Shown piece by piece: positions 11,240 to 21,999 of a stretch of 64,000 bases of DNA (position 1 is the stretch's first letter; every line of letters starts with the position of its first letter). The notes beneath the pieces are model-generated. The model was not told where the DNA came from and ran no database searches. It was given only the letters and a program-made list of their open reading frames with translations. Position numbers and translations under genes: made by a program. Origin of the DNA: Evernia prunastri (taxonomy: Eukaryota > Ascomycota > Lecanoromycetes > Lecanorales > Parmeliaceae); NCBI GenBank assembly GCA_003184365.1, contig NKYR01000040.1, positions 62,001 to 126,000 on the forward strand, written 5' to 3'.

Positions 11240-12030
11240 ATGTACGTCAACATTCTTCGTTACGCATGCTACCACTATTTCCTACTTCTCACTCCCTTCA
11301 TCTCTCCCGTCTTTACCGCTCTCATGCTCCCCCCAAATGCGATCCAACCAACGACCACCAACCAACCAGACACCACATATTCACCTACATTGGAAGTTGC
11401 AGGTGCCGAAAACACTGATATTTGCGTTGGGACTGAATATGAGCCAAATTGGGCCGGTGAAATCAACGAGAACGACTGTTCAGCTGCCTTTCGGGCCGTG
11501 AGGGACTATTACTCTCATCTCGGCAGTCATATATACACGTTTTGGTCCCTCAAATTCGGACCTCCTTCTGGCACATCGTCAATGAACACAATGATACTAC
11601 CTATCGAAAGGGTGTCTGGTAAGTCTCTCTGATAATCTTTCTGTCGGTCTCCGAATGGGCAATTGAAACCCATACCATCTCAGGCAATTGCATCGCCCAT
11701 ATTCGCCTTACAAAGGATTTCGGGGATGGTGTGCTACCGTTACCGTCCGGTGGATATGTAGATGCGAGCACTCGAGAACCCACGGGAGAAGTCTCATGGT
11801 TCTGGTTGCTGCTCGGACTCCGGGAAATACTCTCTTGCCCTCGTAGCCCTAGGGGACCGACGCGGCCTGAATCTCCTGGACCGATGCCCGGGTGGTGGCC
11901 CTCTGCAAATGGCAACGTTGCTGTTATACTTCTTTCGACGGAGAGTGAAATGGCAAGGCGGTGGTCGTCTCTTACCCCGGGACTAGACGGGATGAATTCG
12001 ACGACGCTTAGCCTGGTGGAGACGTCTTGA
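11240..12030 (+). CDS. Secreted four-cysteine protein, candidate effector
   Basis: Two exons, 11240-11618 and 11684-12030, joined across a 65-base GTAAGT...CAG intron, give 241 residues. The N-terminus is a plausible signal peptide (MYVNILRYACYHYFLLLTPF). The mature part has four cysteines in the order C-x17-C-x48-C-x48-C, with ENDCSAAF, a MILPIERVSGNCIAHI block, a Trp-containing SGEVSW-like helix and an ILSC segment. This arrangement (DC, then an LP-GxC-x-x-I block, then a Trp and Cys helix) resembles small secreted proteins of plant-associated and saprobic ascomycetes; their function is unknown. It faces the related gene at 12336-13524 tail to tail, 305 bases apart. The start is the first ATG; there is an in-frame upstream GTG but no other ATG. 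Confidence 0.75.
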
Positions 12031-12335
12031 ATCACGGTGTCGGAGACGGATGGAATCGTCTTAATACGAATCCACCGCCTTTTCAATCACTGTAGCAAGT
12101 GTGCGCCTGTGAGATCGTTACAATAGGAAGGGACGACTACTTTGATTTCCTTTTGGCGTTATTCGATCTCGTACAATCTGATATCTATGATTCAGCAAAC
12201 GAAAAGTCAACCTATTCCTTCTCGTCCCAATGACTTCAATCTTTAACAAACACTTCACAAAGATTCAAGCTGCTTTTCCATGAAACTTAAGATGGCAGCA
12301 CAGACTCTATGGTTGGCTATCTTTCAATCATACTC
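12031..12335. other. Convergent intergenic spacer
   Basis: This 305-base spacer lies between the 3' ends of two convergent secreted-protein genes. It is moderately AT-rich and presumably holds both polyadenylation regions. No open frame of interest. Confidence 0.6.
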
Positions 12336-13524
12336 TTATATGCAATTACGTTTCCAAAGTTGCTCAAAGACCTTCAAGAAGAAGTCAGGTCGGTGCCGAG
12401 AGGTGTGCGGAATTCCACAGTCAACTTCTGATAAGCACCTAATTGACATGTCAGTTTGAAACACTATACATCTTTGATTCGAGATCCCACCAAGAGAGAA
12501 AGAGGCGCCTGCCTTCCCTTGCCTGACACACATCCCCACAATTGCGACAGCTTCAGAGTACATATCTAACCATGTCCAGTGATCCCGCGGCCCAACAGTT
12601 TGAATTCTCATTGCACACCGGCTGTCACCTAAGAATGGTTTCCACTTAGTTGTAGTTACAAGATCGGAGTGGTCCTATCATCACTTACTTGATATAAAGG
12701 TTTTCGGCAGGACGACATCAACTCCCGGTCCAGCAGGTCCAAACCACGTCTCATCCTCATCACCGGCTGGCATTGTATCGACAATTTGACGGCACGAAGC
12801 TTCGATGCCGGGCTCGGTCATACTAGAGGAACATCGTACGTGGGAAGCATCGAAAGTATTTGTCATGAGCGCGTACAGGCTTTCGTCGCCGCCTAACCCA
12901 GTCAGCATGTGAACCGACAGGTACAAGGCTGCACTAATACTTACTGACGTTCCTCGCTGTGCCACCGACATGACGCGGGTTCTGCACTACACACCGGCCG
13001 AAGACAGAGAATGCCGCTTGTGCGAATGCTAGATTTGATGCCACAGCCGAGCTCTTTCCCTCCTCGAGGTCAGCATCCAAGACGCAAGTTCCATCAGCTG
13101 CAGCCAGGAACGGAAGAGGTTAGTGTCGGTTTTGGATTCGTGGGAGGACAAATTTAGCGCCAGGGTGCTTACTGCTGATGCTTCTTTGAGGTAGGTTCTG
13201 AGTAAACGGAGGACCGGTGTCTCGCCTGCCCCAAAACTGCGGTTCGGAAGACTTGTCCAACCGAGCTAGTATCTCTTTGCAGCTATCTTCGATGAGGCCT
13301 GCCCCTAAGAAAAATCCATCGCAGGTGGTATAAATTCCTAGATTCATATCACCGAGCTCTGTCGCCACACCGGTGATGTTTCTTAGTTGAGCCATTTGCC
13401 CGATCTGTTGGAGATGGACGTCCGTAGAGTTGGCTGGCTGCTCGAGAAGCGCGGACGGTAGAAGGCTCAATGCCAGTCCCGGAAGAAAGGATGCTGAGAA
13501 AAGGGCAGCTCTGAAGAGAGCCAT
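12336..13524 (-). CDS. Secreted protein with two four-cysteine modules, candidate effector
   Basis: Four exons, 13524-13173, 13097-12945, 12892-12689 and 12628-12336, keep phase throughout (1002 bases, 333 residues). All introns start GTAAG(T/C) and end AG. A signal peptide (MALFRAALFSASFLPGLALS) is followed by two copies of a module. Module 1 has Cys in YTTCDGFF, EDSCKEIL, DGTCVLDA and GRCVVQN. Module 2 has Cys in VRCSSSM, EASCRQIV, DSRCAMRI and VGMCVRQG. Spacing is C-x12/13-C-x38/39-C-x28/30-C, matching the single module of the neighbouring gene at 11240. Module 2 also has the LP block and the WTW helix. The function is unknown. The last 45 residues after the GGI motif look less ordered, and an extra 3' intron there is possible. 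Confidence 0.78.
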
Positions 13525-15449
13525 CCTGTCAAGATTTTTGTGACTAAATAGACAGGTCAGTACACAAGAACTAGATGTCGACCAAAAGGCATTTCTAGTT
13601 TCCGTCGCGGCTCACGGACGCAAATTTCAAGCTTGGACCTGCGGAATGACTTTGCGTAGCTTGGAAGCGACCTCTCGCGCATCTTTCAGCGCATATCGTC
13701 GATCACATCGGGTACCCGATACGAATCACAAATTTCTCGTTTGTTTCCATGGTGAACGTCGACATTTTCGTTTGAGGGTGTAGGAATAAAAGAACATTTG
13801 TGGGTCCTTTGCGATATCGTTGACAGGCCTCCGATCACCTTCCCTCTACTTATTGCTATGCTTGCTAAGCTTGCTAAGCTCACAGTCTTTGGGGAAAAAG
13901 ACGGTGGCTGTGAGTAACCACGACGAGTGTTGTTGTTCGTCTGCTTGCAGACGTATGAGGCACAAGAACGTAGGGTCTCAGTGGGTAGAAGGATATACAT
14001 TCTATGGTGCAAGAAGCTACTGGATCTTCTTCCACCTAACAGCCAAGCAAGCTATGCTTTTTTTTTTAGCTAATTCTACCATTTAGTCGCCCCTTCCAGC
14101 TACTCTCATACAAACAACGATAGTCCTTGCGACTGTAGCATATGAAGTTGTAAGCATACTCCTTCAGACACAAAGTGACCCGAACTTTTCTACCGTTGAG
14201 TTATCTAAGTATAAAGAAGCGGCCGTAGGAACCTCCGTATTTTTTGATCTGACGAAGACCTCTCCAACGAGCTTCAAGCTTTCCCTTGCACTTCTTTTGC
14301 AGCATAACTGGAAACAGATAATGTTTCATTTACGTCCCTCCTTTGTTGTAGCGGGCAGCATCCTGTTCGGCGGCGCTTGATGACTTTTTGCTATAAAGTC
14401 ATGGAGTTCAGCGCCCGGGATAGCATTGGAGGACTTCCGTTTGCGAATCATATGAATGTTAGGCTCTGATACTAGAGCGGTATGTGTAACGGTGCTTGGA
14501 GGACCGAAGATTGTGGCGCAATGCCCGGTCTGACTGCCTGCCGAAGGTGTCCTCGAATAAAGCCCTTGGTCATACGCTCCTGGTGCGGTCTGAGATCATG
14601 GTACCACTCTGGGATTTTCATTGTCCTAAGTGTGCTTTTGTTGAAAGAGACACAATCATCTGGTGGAACTCCCAACTTCCATTGAGGATGATCCGACTTG
14701 AAGAATGCTAATTGAAAGCTGCGTTGGTGGGCGGTCATGTTTATGGCTTCTCTCGATAGACCATTAGACGGATTAGGGTGAGCTTTTGAGGCGGTTTAAG
14801 AACCGGCTTCGACGATACTAACGTACGGGGCTGTATAGGTTAGTATGGGTCGAGAATCTCTACGCAAGTAAAAGGACTTTATGAAATTATAAATATTTGC
14901 TAATTTTTCTAATAAAGAACCGGGGACCGTCGTAGAGAGTCATAAAAAACCTTCAGCGATAACCGCTGTCGACTTCAATTCGTGATTAGTCAACTTCGTA
15001 ATCGTTGAGGTCTATGTCCTCAACTACCCGACTTTCTGATCTAAATAAATCAAATAGATAAGTAGGAGACCTCTATCGCGATGTCGGAGAGCATTATATA
15101 GCGAAACACGCGATAAGGCTGCTTGTTCTCCAGAAGCACGCAGCTAGGCTAGTTCTTGCTTCTGCTCTTTCGTGATTTTCTTGTTTCCAGCAAACACAGG
15201 TTCAATCCGTAGCATAGACTGAGTTCCACATATCTTGTTACAGTCGAACATTTATCAGCCTCGAAGACCCTCAGCACTCAGAACATCATAGAAGAATTCT
15301 AATTATAGCACGGGTGGGCGACTCCTCGCGAGGGAATCTCTTTCGTCACTAAAGAACGCAGCGTTCTCTGCTTCTTCCTTCTCGTCGAGAACCTAAGCGG
15401 CTGCCATAACTTGCTCGTGTTCTGGGTCGTATTCGTGAGTATTCGATAT
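13525..15449. other. Gene-poor region, no feature supported
   Basis: Moderately AT-rich sequence with many stops in all frames. The short frames at 14472-14738 have no recognisable feature. It is probably old repeat-derived or decayed sequence leading into the foldback element. Confidence 0.45.
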
Positions 15450-15564
15450 TTACTGAACGTCGCCGTCGCCGTCGTCGCCGAAATGAAGATCATTCTGCAA
15501 GGCCAGAGGCGATTTGATGTATTTCAAATGAAACTCTTCGTCTTCTTGAAGCAACTTCAGAGTG
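15450..15564 (-). pseudogene. 3' end of a coding sequence cut by the foldback element
   Basis: On the minus strand this frame reads YTLKLLQEDEEFHLKYIK and later a Gly-Asp-rich end (FGDDGDGDVQ, stop). If the element at 15567-17011 and one TA copy are removed, the frame continues into the right flank with NLTQSSLEVM directly before YTLKLL, then meets TAG and TGA codons about 40 bases further upstream. The element therefore seems to have landed near the 3' end of a gene that is now broken. The family is not recognised. Confidence 0.35.
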
Positions 15565-15566
15565 TA

Positions 15567-17011
15567 TACTCCTTTTTGCAGAACCCTTGGCGGGTGCTCC
15601 AACTTCATACCTCGGCCCGCAAATTTTTGGTGGGCCATGTGCCCAAGGCAAGCAGTAGACCAAATACCATAATGTAGACATAGAATGTTCAAATTTGAAG
15701 CTGTGTATAGTCTATTTGACCACTAGCCTGGTGTAGCTTTTTTGTAGACCTCTCAAGTGCTCCACATCGCCGTCGCCATGCCCCCGCCCATACCATGCTG
15801 AGCTCCAATGTGTTTATGCTGCTATAATGCTATGATACTATACTGCTATGTTACCATTCAATGTAGTGATCTTATGCTGCCATTCAATGTAGTAGTTCCA
15901 TGTTGTTATTCAGTGTAGTTCCATGCTGTTATTCAGTGTAGTCCCATGCTGTTATTTAATGTAGTGCTCAGCTTCAATGTAGTGATTCCATGCTGTCATT
16001 TAATGTAGTGCCATGCTCCGCTCCAATGTAGTGTCATGCTTCGCTCCAATGTAGTGCTCCCATGTTGTTATTCAATGTAGTGCCATGCTCCGCTCCAATT
16101 TAGTGCTTCCATGTTGTCATTCAATGTAGTGCTCCGCTTTAATGTAGTGCTCCCATGCTCTTCTTCAATATAGTGTTTCATGTTAACTTTTCAATATACT
16201 TAGTAGTATCATGTTACGCTTCAATTTAGTAGTGCGCTTTGATATAGTGATATTATTATGCTATTAAAAGTACTTTGTTAAAGCATAGCACTATATAAAA
16301 GCGTAGCATTGAATCACTATACTAAGCTAAGCACTACATTGAATGACAACATGGGAGCACTACATTGAAGCAGAGCATGGGAGCACTACATGGGAACACT
16401 ACATTGAAGCACTACATTGAAGCAGAGCACCATATGGAAGCAGAGCACTACATGGGAGCACTACATGGGAACACTACATTGAAGCACTATATGGAAGCAG
16501 AGCACTATATGGAAGCAGAGCACTACATGGGAGCACTACATGGGAACACTACATTGAAGCACTATATGGAAGCAGAGCACTATATGGAAGCAGAGCACTA
16601 CATGGGAGCACTACATGGGAACACTACATTGAAGCACTACATTGAAGCAGAGCACTACATGGAAGCAGAGCACTACATGAGAAAACTACATTGAAGCACT
16701 ACATTGAAGCAGAGCACTACATTGAAGGTCCAGCATAGCAGCATGACAGCATAACTACATTGAAGCTCAGCATGATATGAGCGGGGGCATAGCGACGACG
16801 ACGTGGAGGACATGGAGGACTTGAAAGGCCTGCAAAAAAGCTACATCAGGCTAATGCGTCAAATGGACTATACACGGCTTCAAATCTGAACGATTCTACA
16901 TCTATTTATCACATTTTGGTCTACTGCTTGCATTGGTACATGGCCCACCAAAAATTTGCGGGCCGAGGTATGAAGTTGGAGCACCCGCCAAGGGTTCTGC
17001 AAAAAGGAGTA
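15567..17011. mobile_element. Foldback-type palindromic element with minisatellite arms
   Basis: The two ends are inverted copies. The left begins TACTCCTTTTTGCAGAACCC and the right ends with its reverse complement, and the outer 75 or so bases match exactly, including CCTCGGCCCGCAAATTTTTG. Further in, the arms stay clearly homologous, with many C/T and G/A differences, down to a centre near 16280. TA lies outside both ends (15565-15566 and 17012-17013), suggesting TA target duplication as in Tc1/mariner-like elements. The inner arms consist of short CACTACATTGAAGCAGAG-type repeats, in opposite orientations left and right of the centre. There is no transposase, so it is non-autonomous. This architecture (long inverted arms made of tandem repeats) is that of foldback transposons. 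Confidence 0.82.
16371..16690. repeat. 75-bp higher-order tandem repeat in the right arm
   Basis: A 75-base unit recurs about four times. It is built from smaller blocks: CACTACATGGGAGCACTAC, CATGGGAACACTACATTGAA and CACTATATGGAAGCAGAG. Because 75 is a multiple of three, one frame stays open for 109 codons with a repeating 25-residue pattern. That open frame is a by-product of the repeat and not a gene. Copies differ mainly by TACATT/TATATG changes. Confidence 0.85.
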
Positions 17012-17282
17012 TAACATGACCTCCAGACTGCTCTGAGTCAGATTCTACTTCACATCATCTCAGTTAGTAGCATGCCCCCCCGTGCGGTGCTATGACGGTC
17101 ATGATTTGCAATTTCCCATCGACATCGGGATAGGCAAGACGGATAGAGACGAAGTCGAGCCGCAGGGGTTGTAGGAGTAGCTGACACCTCACCGTATCCC
17201 ACCCGTGGGATGTTGCAATCAAAACGAAAAGTGCTGATTGAGTTGAGATATTCTTATATCCTGGCTTCGTATCGAACGTCCC

Positions 17283-17880
17283 TCACCTTATGTCCTTCCT
17301 CTCGTTGCCCTCCTTCTTCTTGTCCTTGCTTTTTAGATCCTTAGAGCCAACAAGAAGCTCGAGAGGCATAACTCGCCGTACCTTTTGATCCTCTGTTGGC
17401 GAGCTTCCCAACACGAATTCGACGTCCATGCCGTCAATCTTAGTATGCCAATGCAGGACTGCTAGTGCGTCGGCCATGGCGTGTAGTATATCCAAGGCAT
17501 GCAGCTTTGAAATCCTCAGTCTTTGATTTGATCGAAATGAAGATTAAAGTTCCGTAAGGAAAAGATCTGGACTCGGCTGTTGGTGCTTTGGCGCTTTCTT
17601 CCGAACGACGACTTCACAAGACAGTCTTTATTCGTCCTCTGCTTACACTCCTTCTTATCCTCCTTTGTTTTGTTGTCATCGTCCTGATCCTCCTTTCCCC
17701 GCTTCCTATATCTTTGCTCGCTGCAAATTGCCGGCATATCGACCGCGATCATGCACTGCTCTTGAAAGCCATCCGGGCGCAGCATTTTTTCGTGGTGCAA
17801 GTAGCCGAGCAGAACTGTTTTTGAGCGCTTTTGTCCTATGTCTCCTAGGGGCTACCGCGCGCTGTAGAAAGTCGTTGGCA
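17283..17880 (-). pseudogene. Relic of a DUF3669 domain protein
   Basis: Two adjacent minus-strand frames carry DUF3669 hallmarks. The upstream frame (17800-17516) has DCLVKSSFGRKRQ then FSLRNFNLHFDQIKD before a stop. The downstream frame (17495-17283) has HAMADALAVLHWHTKIDG followed by MDVEFVLGSSP. In the family these form one continuous block: a Leu-Arg-Asn-Phe-Pro-Leu strand, then an ALA-LHW helix and a DVEFVL strand. Here they are in different frames with a stop between, and the usual LDFD-type block downstream is not seen. An Asp/Lys-rich insertion lies between MPAICSEQRYRKR and the first block. DUF3669 proteins are fungal, of unknown function, and often present in many copies. Confidence 0.6.
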
Positions 17881-20843
17881 TAAGCGAACTGAGAAACCGC
17901 TCGGCATCCTCCGTTGTCGCGAACCTCGCTTTTCCAGTTTGGTGTATATTGTTATTATTTAAGAGGTTGAACGGAGAAGTTGATATTTCAGACTATTGAA
18001 TCATCGTTAATAGCGATGATCTATCTGGTCGCGAGAACTATAGTATCGCTTGACGTTCGAGCGTCAATGACAGTCGAATTCTAGAGCGCTTCGACGCGGC
18101 AGTGAATTACTGTACAAATCAAGTGCAGTAAGGTCCAGCCCGAAATCAGAATTATTCAAACGCACGTATCAAAAAGACCAAGGGCGAATAGGTGCATACG
18201 AAAGTACGATCTTCCCTAAGCAGCTTGTACTCAGAAAATCCCGAAGGTGATCTTCTTTGAGAACATGTAGTTTTCTAGTATTGTAGCTTCGTTCAACGCG
18301 TTCTATGCTTTCAGACATGATATGAATGGAAACGCAAGGAAAATTAGAATAGAGGTAACAGACGCTTGAATTTCAGCCCGAATGCGTTATCAAGTATAAT
18401 AGATAATACATGGCGCACGTAATATTTGTACGAAGCTTGCTAATGCCACTGACCAGCTGTCAGATCAGCGATGAATCAAAGCGGAATTGCATTGCTATCA
18501 CTTGATATAACTTGCTAAAGCACATATCTGCCTGTATTTAGAAAAAGGCGATAAATTGTGGGTAAAAAATTTAGAATATATGTGCAGAGAAAAGAGAGTC
18601 TGATGAGTTGATGTACAAATAGACCAACGCTACCGCGAATAGTGCTGAGTAGGGAAGGAGTATTGCCTGCTGTTGCAACGTAATTGGAGACAACTGTCTC
18701 ATACATACGCGACCGACCAGCCGAGTTCACTGCATTCGCAATCCAGGACGAGCGGAGACTGCCACCTCCCGGCTTCCGTGTTCAAAATGGACAAAGGTCC
18801 CGGCATAGTGATGTTGAAAAAAAGGATCTTGTGAGAACTCAGTTCGTACAGCTGAAAAGCCTAGCGTCCATTAGAGGCGCAAGTGAGGTAGCGATGAGAG
18901 CGCAGTGGACAAGTCCTAGATGTCGCTAAAGTCTAGCCATTGAGACCCGTACGGATTCTTTTGGAGACATTTTAGCGCTCGTGTAAATTCCAAGGGAGCA
19001 GAGCACCCACAAAAGATATTGTGGAAAACATGTGCTAATGTTTAGTGCAATTCGATAGGAAAAATGAAATACTAGACAAAAGCCTCCATGGGCGCAATCA
19101 CAATGGTTTCAAAGATTTGAACCGCAATAAAAATATAACGAATTGTACCATGAGATTGTCACCAAGAGGGTGTTCGTAGATTGATCTTTAACCTCTAGCG
19201 GTAGTCTCAACAGGAGATAAGGCGTTGTGCTAAGAGCTAGAATCGGTTAGCTTTAGAGCAAGCACTGATAGTGTCACCATGGTTAACATGGCTGTTGGCT
19301 AGACGTAATGTATGGGGATCTCGGCAAAAGAATAGGCTTTTTAAATGTAGGCTGTTTCTACTGGTGGAATCAATATGCAGATTGAAAACTTATTATGTTG
19401 ATTAAATGTGATAAGATGCTAATTTTGATATTGAAGATATGTATTTGATGTAGTAGAATTAATGATGAACTGATGCTTTTAGTGATGTTATTAATCATGT
19501 CGAAATGGTAGTTTCTTGTCAGATGTGGCAGGAGCGATATTGTCGGCGCTTGATAGTGACAAATATAACTATCGCAGATCACCTACTAGTCATTCTCATA
19601 TTTCATTTTGCAATCAATGTATAAACGCCATAGCCATCGCTTCGTCAAGCTTGTCCTTTGGTTCATCCTCCGCGTCGAATCCGTTTTTGAAGTCAGGGTT
19701 TTGACTGACCACACAATGACGTCAGCTTTGATCTTGATACCTACTGAGTCGCAGCGGTAAGTGGTTTTCTGAAGACCATCCTGCGATGTCATCACTGTCG
19801 CCAGCACTGGCTCTCTATCAAAGATTGTTCCAACATGAGCAGTGGTAACTCTGGAACTTGTGTGTTGTGATATCATTGTAGTAGGATTCGATTTCTGATA
19901 GGTAAAGCTTGAAGAATCTTTCTAGGGATCTAAAGGCGACGACTTTGATCTGTGTTGCCTGATTTTGGGTCAGCGAATAGTAACAGATTGGCTTATGCGA
20001 AGGTGCAGGGGAGAGGAACAAAGCGCAGCAGAATATGGAGCTTGAGCTTGATGATCAAGCCCATGTTGGCTTTTGTTGAAGCTCTTCTCGAAAACAACGA
20101 AGTAACAATAAAGAAACGACCTTGACTCGCGGCGGTTGCGATCACGACGACTATGGTGCTTGAGTATTGTAATCTCCTGGCTTATCCTCTTTTCCGTTCT
20201 TTTGAGATCTCTGATCTTGGCACGTAGGTCGTCAATCTTTATGTCCGTCTTTTCCTTCACTGCTTGAAGGATATCTCTCTTCAAATACTGACTATCGTCT
20301 CTTTTGATCGATCATATCCTGTCATCCTCTCCGCTTCTCATCTTGGCCTTGATTTCGTATCAACATCTAATGTATAATTCAGACGAAGCCGAGGATCATA
20401 GTAGCGTACAAGAAGATGACAACAAGACCGTAGCCACGGGGTTTACCAAGATGGTTTGACTTGAGGCTGATGAACAATGGTACTGAGAACATTTTTGCAA
20501 TTTTCTCTACCGAGCACCTTATCTTCGTTCCCATAATGACTTTGAATAATGCGAATGTCAATCGTCTCTGACGAGCCTTTGCCGTCTCATCCATGACCTG
20601 TTCTTGATCATCTTCCTAGGATCAACCATCTATCCCTCCCCAAAATCTGACGACATTGCACATTACCCTAGTCACAATGTATTGGGTTCGGGTAAGCATC
20701 TGCCATTGCTGAATTGGAAATTAATCATAACTTCTTTCCTTCTGGCAACGAGGAGGATCAGATGGCCCGCACCATGCCAGCGTTTCCATTCCACGTGGGC
20801 ATCTCCATACGAGATGCGTGAATCCGTACGAAGTCGACGTCAA
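17881..20843. other. Gene-poor, decayed region
   Basis: No intact gene. Around 19380-19510 the sequence is strongly AT-rich. The minus-strand frame at 20284-19970 starts with a Lys/Glu-rich, coiled-coil-like stretch (MKRDILQAVKEKTDIKIDD) and may be a fragment of a former gene. It has no partner exons that I can join. Confidence 0.4.
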
Positions 20844-21260
20844 TCAAGTCATCGACTGGTGTTCTAAGTACCGAAAAGACATTTTTGCAAGTTGTTGGAT
20901 GATCTCCGATATCGTAGAAGATGATGTAAAAGGGGCCGAAAAAGTGCGGGTCATGGATTCAACTGAGTGTCTGGAGCCGAACTCGCAGACAGAGGCACTG
21001 CTTACAAGAATTTCGAGTGACGTCTTCGTAGGGCGTGAGAGTACCACAAGCTCTCCGCCATTGTTGTCGATAGGATCAAATCGCTCATGATCTGAGTGGC
21101 GCTGCAGTTGCGGAGTCTTGTCCTCCAGACATGAACGTTCCTTGAAATTCGAGTGCAGCCAGGTTGTAGAGTTCGATGCGAAGAAGTATATACACCGCAG
21201 CCAGGTCCGCGAACCCATGCTCTAAGGTGTCGTCGCTGGTCTGAAGACGGGAGGCGTCTG
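20844..21260 (-). pseudogene. Possible relic of a BTB-type domain protein
   Basis: One minus-strand frame (about 21230-21075) reads EHGFADLAAVYILLRIELY then NLAALEFQGTF before a stop. This resembles the helix pair after a fungal BTB core (a VY-LADKY-I--L pattern). The downstream part continues in other frames, including DNNGGELVVL and a C-terminal PFYIIFYDIGDHP piece. Several stops and frame changes separate the pieces. The assignment rests on a loose motif only. Confidence 0.3.
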
Positions 21261-21999
21261 CTCACACCCAGTTGCGGTCATGAGTGGGAGGATTTCGGTC
21301 CGAGCATGAACTCAATGATGGAGGAGTCGTGATGGTGATCTGAGACTGGATTCAAAGAGGCTAGATTTGGGTTCTGGGGAAGTCGCTTTGGGTATGACTT
21401 TGTAGGCGAGACTGTGGCGGTATTGAAGTGAAGAAAGAAAAGATTTGAGGGCGGTCGCTAAGGGTGTGAAGGGTGGATCAAGTGTACGCGAGATCATGGT
21501 AATGATGGTGAGAAATGGTGAATTCAGCAAAGAAACTCGATGGAAATTTCTCGTGGGAAGAGAAAACATGATCCAAGGAAGCGTAGAGATTTTTATCTCT
21601 CATCATGCCACAATGAGTGTACATAGATAGATGTTTGGAGAACATCACGAGCCTAAAGCTTACGCCAGAGAGACCCGGTTCTTAGTAGAGAGTAAGGATT
21701 CTGGGATCAGTTTCTGTGTGAAGGTTCTCATTCCTCATTGTGTTTTAATGAACGAGTAAAGGGACAATGTAAGTTAAGACATAGTACCCTTTCTCAAAGT
21801 ACTTTTGGCAACGTATGAAACGTCAGGTCTCCGAAATGAGAGTACGTGGCACATGGTCTCTTCACGCTTTGCATCATACGAAGGTAGATACAATGCCCAT
21901 GCAGATTTATGAAGCCAGCCTTGTACTCATCTCCGCCGTGGGTAGATAACACTTAGTACTCGATGAAGCATCAATGTTAATGAAAAGTCTGAACTAGGG

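Noticed and set aside
14472..14738. 88-codon minus-strand open frame
   Set aside because: There is no recognisable motif, the sequence is AT-rich with decay around it, and no splice partners were found.
16365..16694. A 109-codon open frame with a 25-residue repeat
   Set aside because: It follows from the 75-bp tandem repeat of the foldback element; there is no promoter context, and the frame exists only because the period is divisible by three.
15780..16790. CRISPR-like spaced repeats
   Set aside because: The repeats are contiguous tandem units without unique spacers, in a fungal genome, and form an inverted pair.
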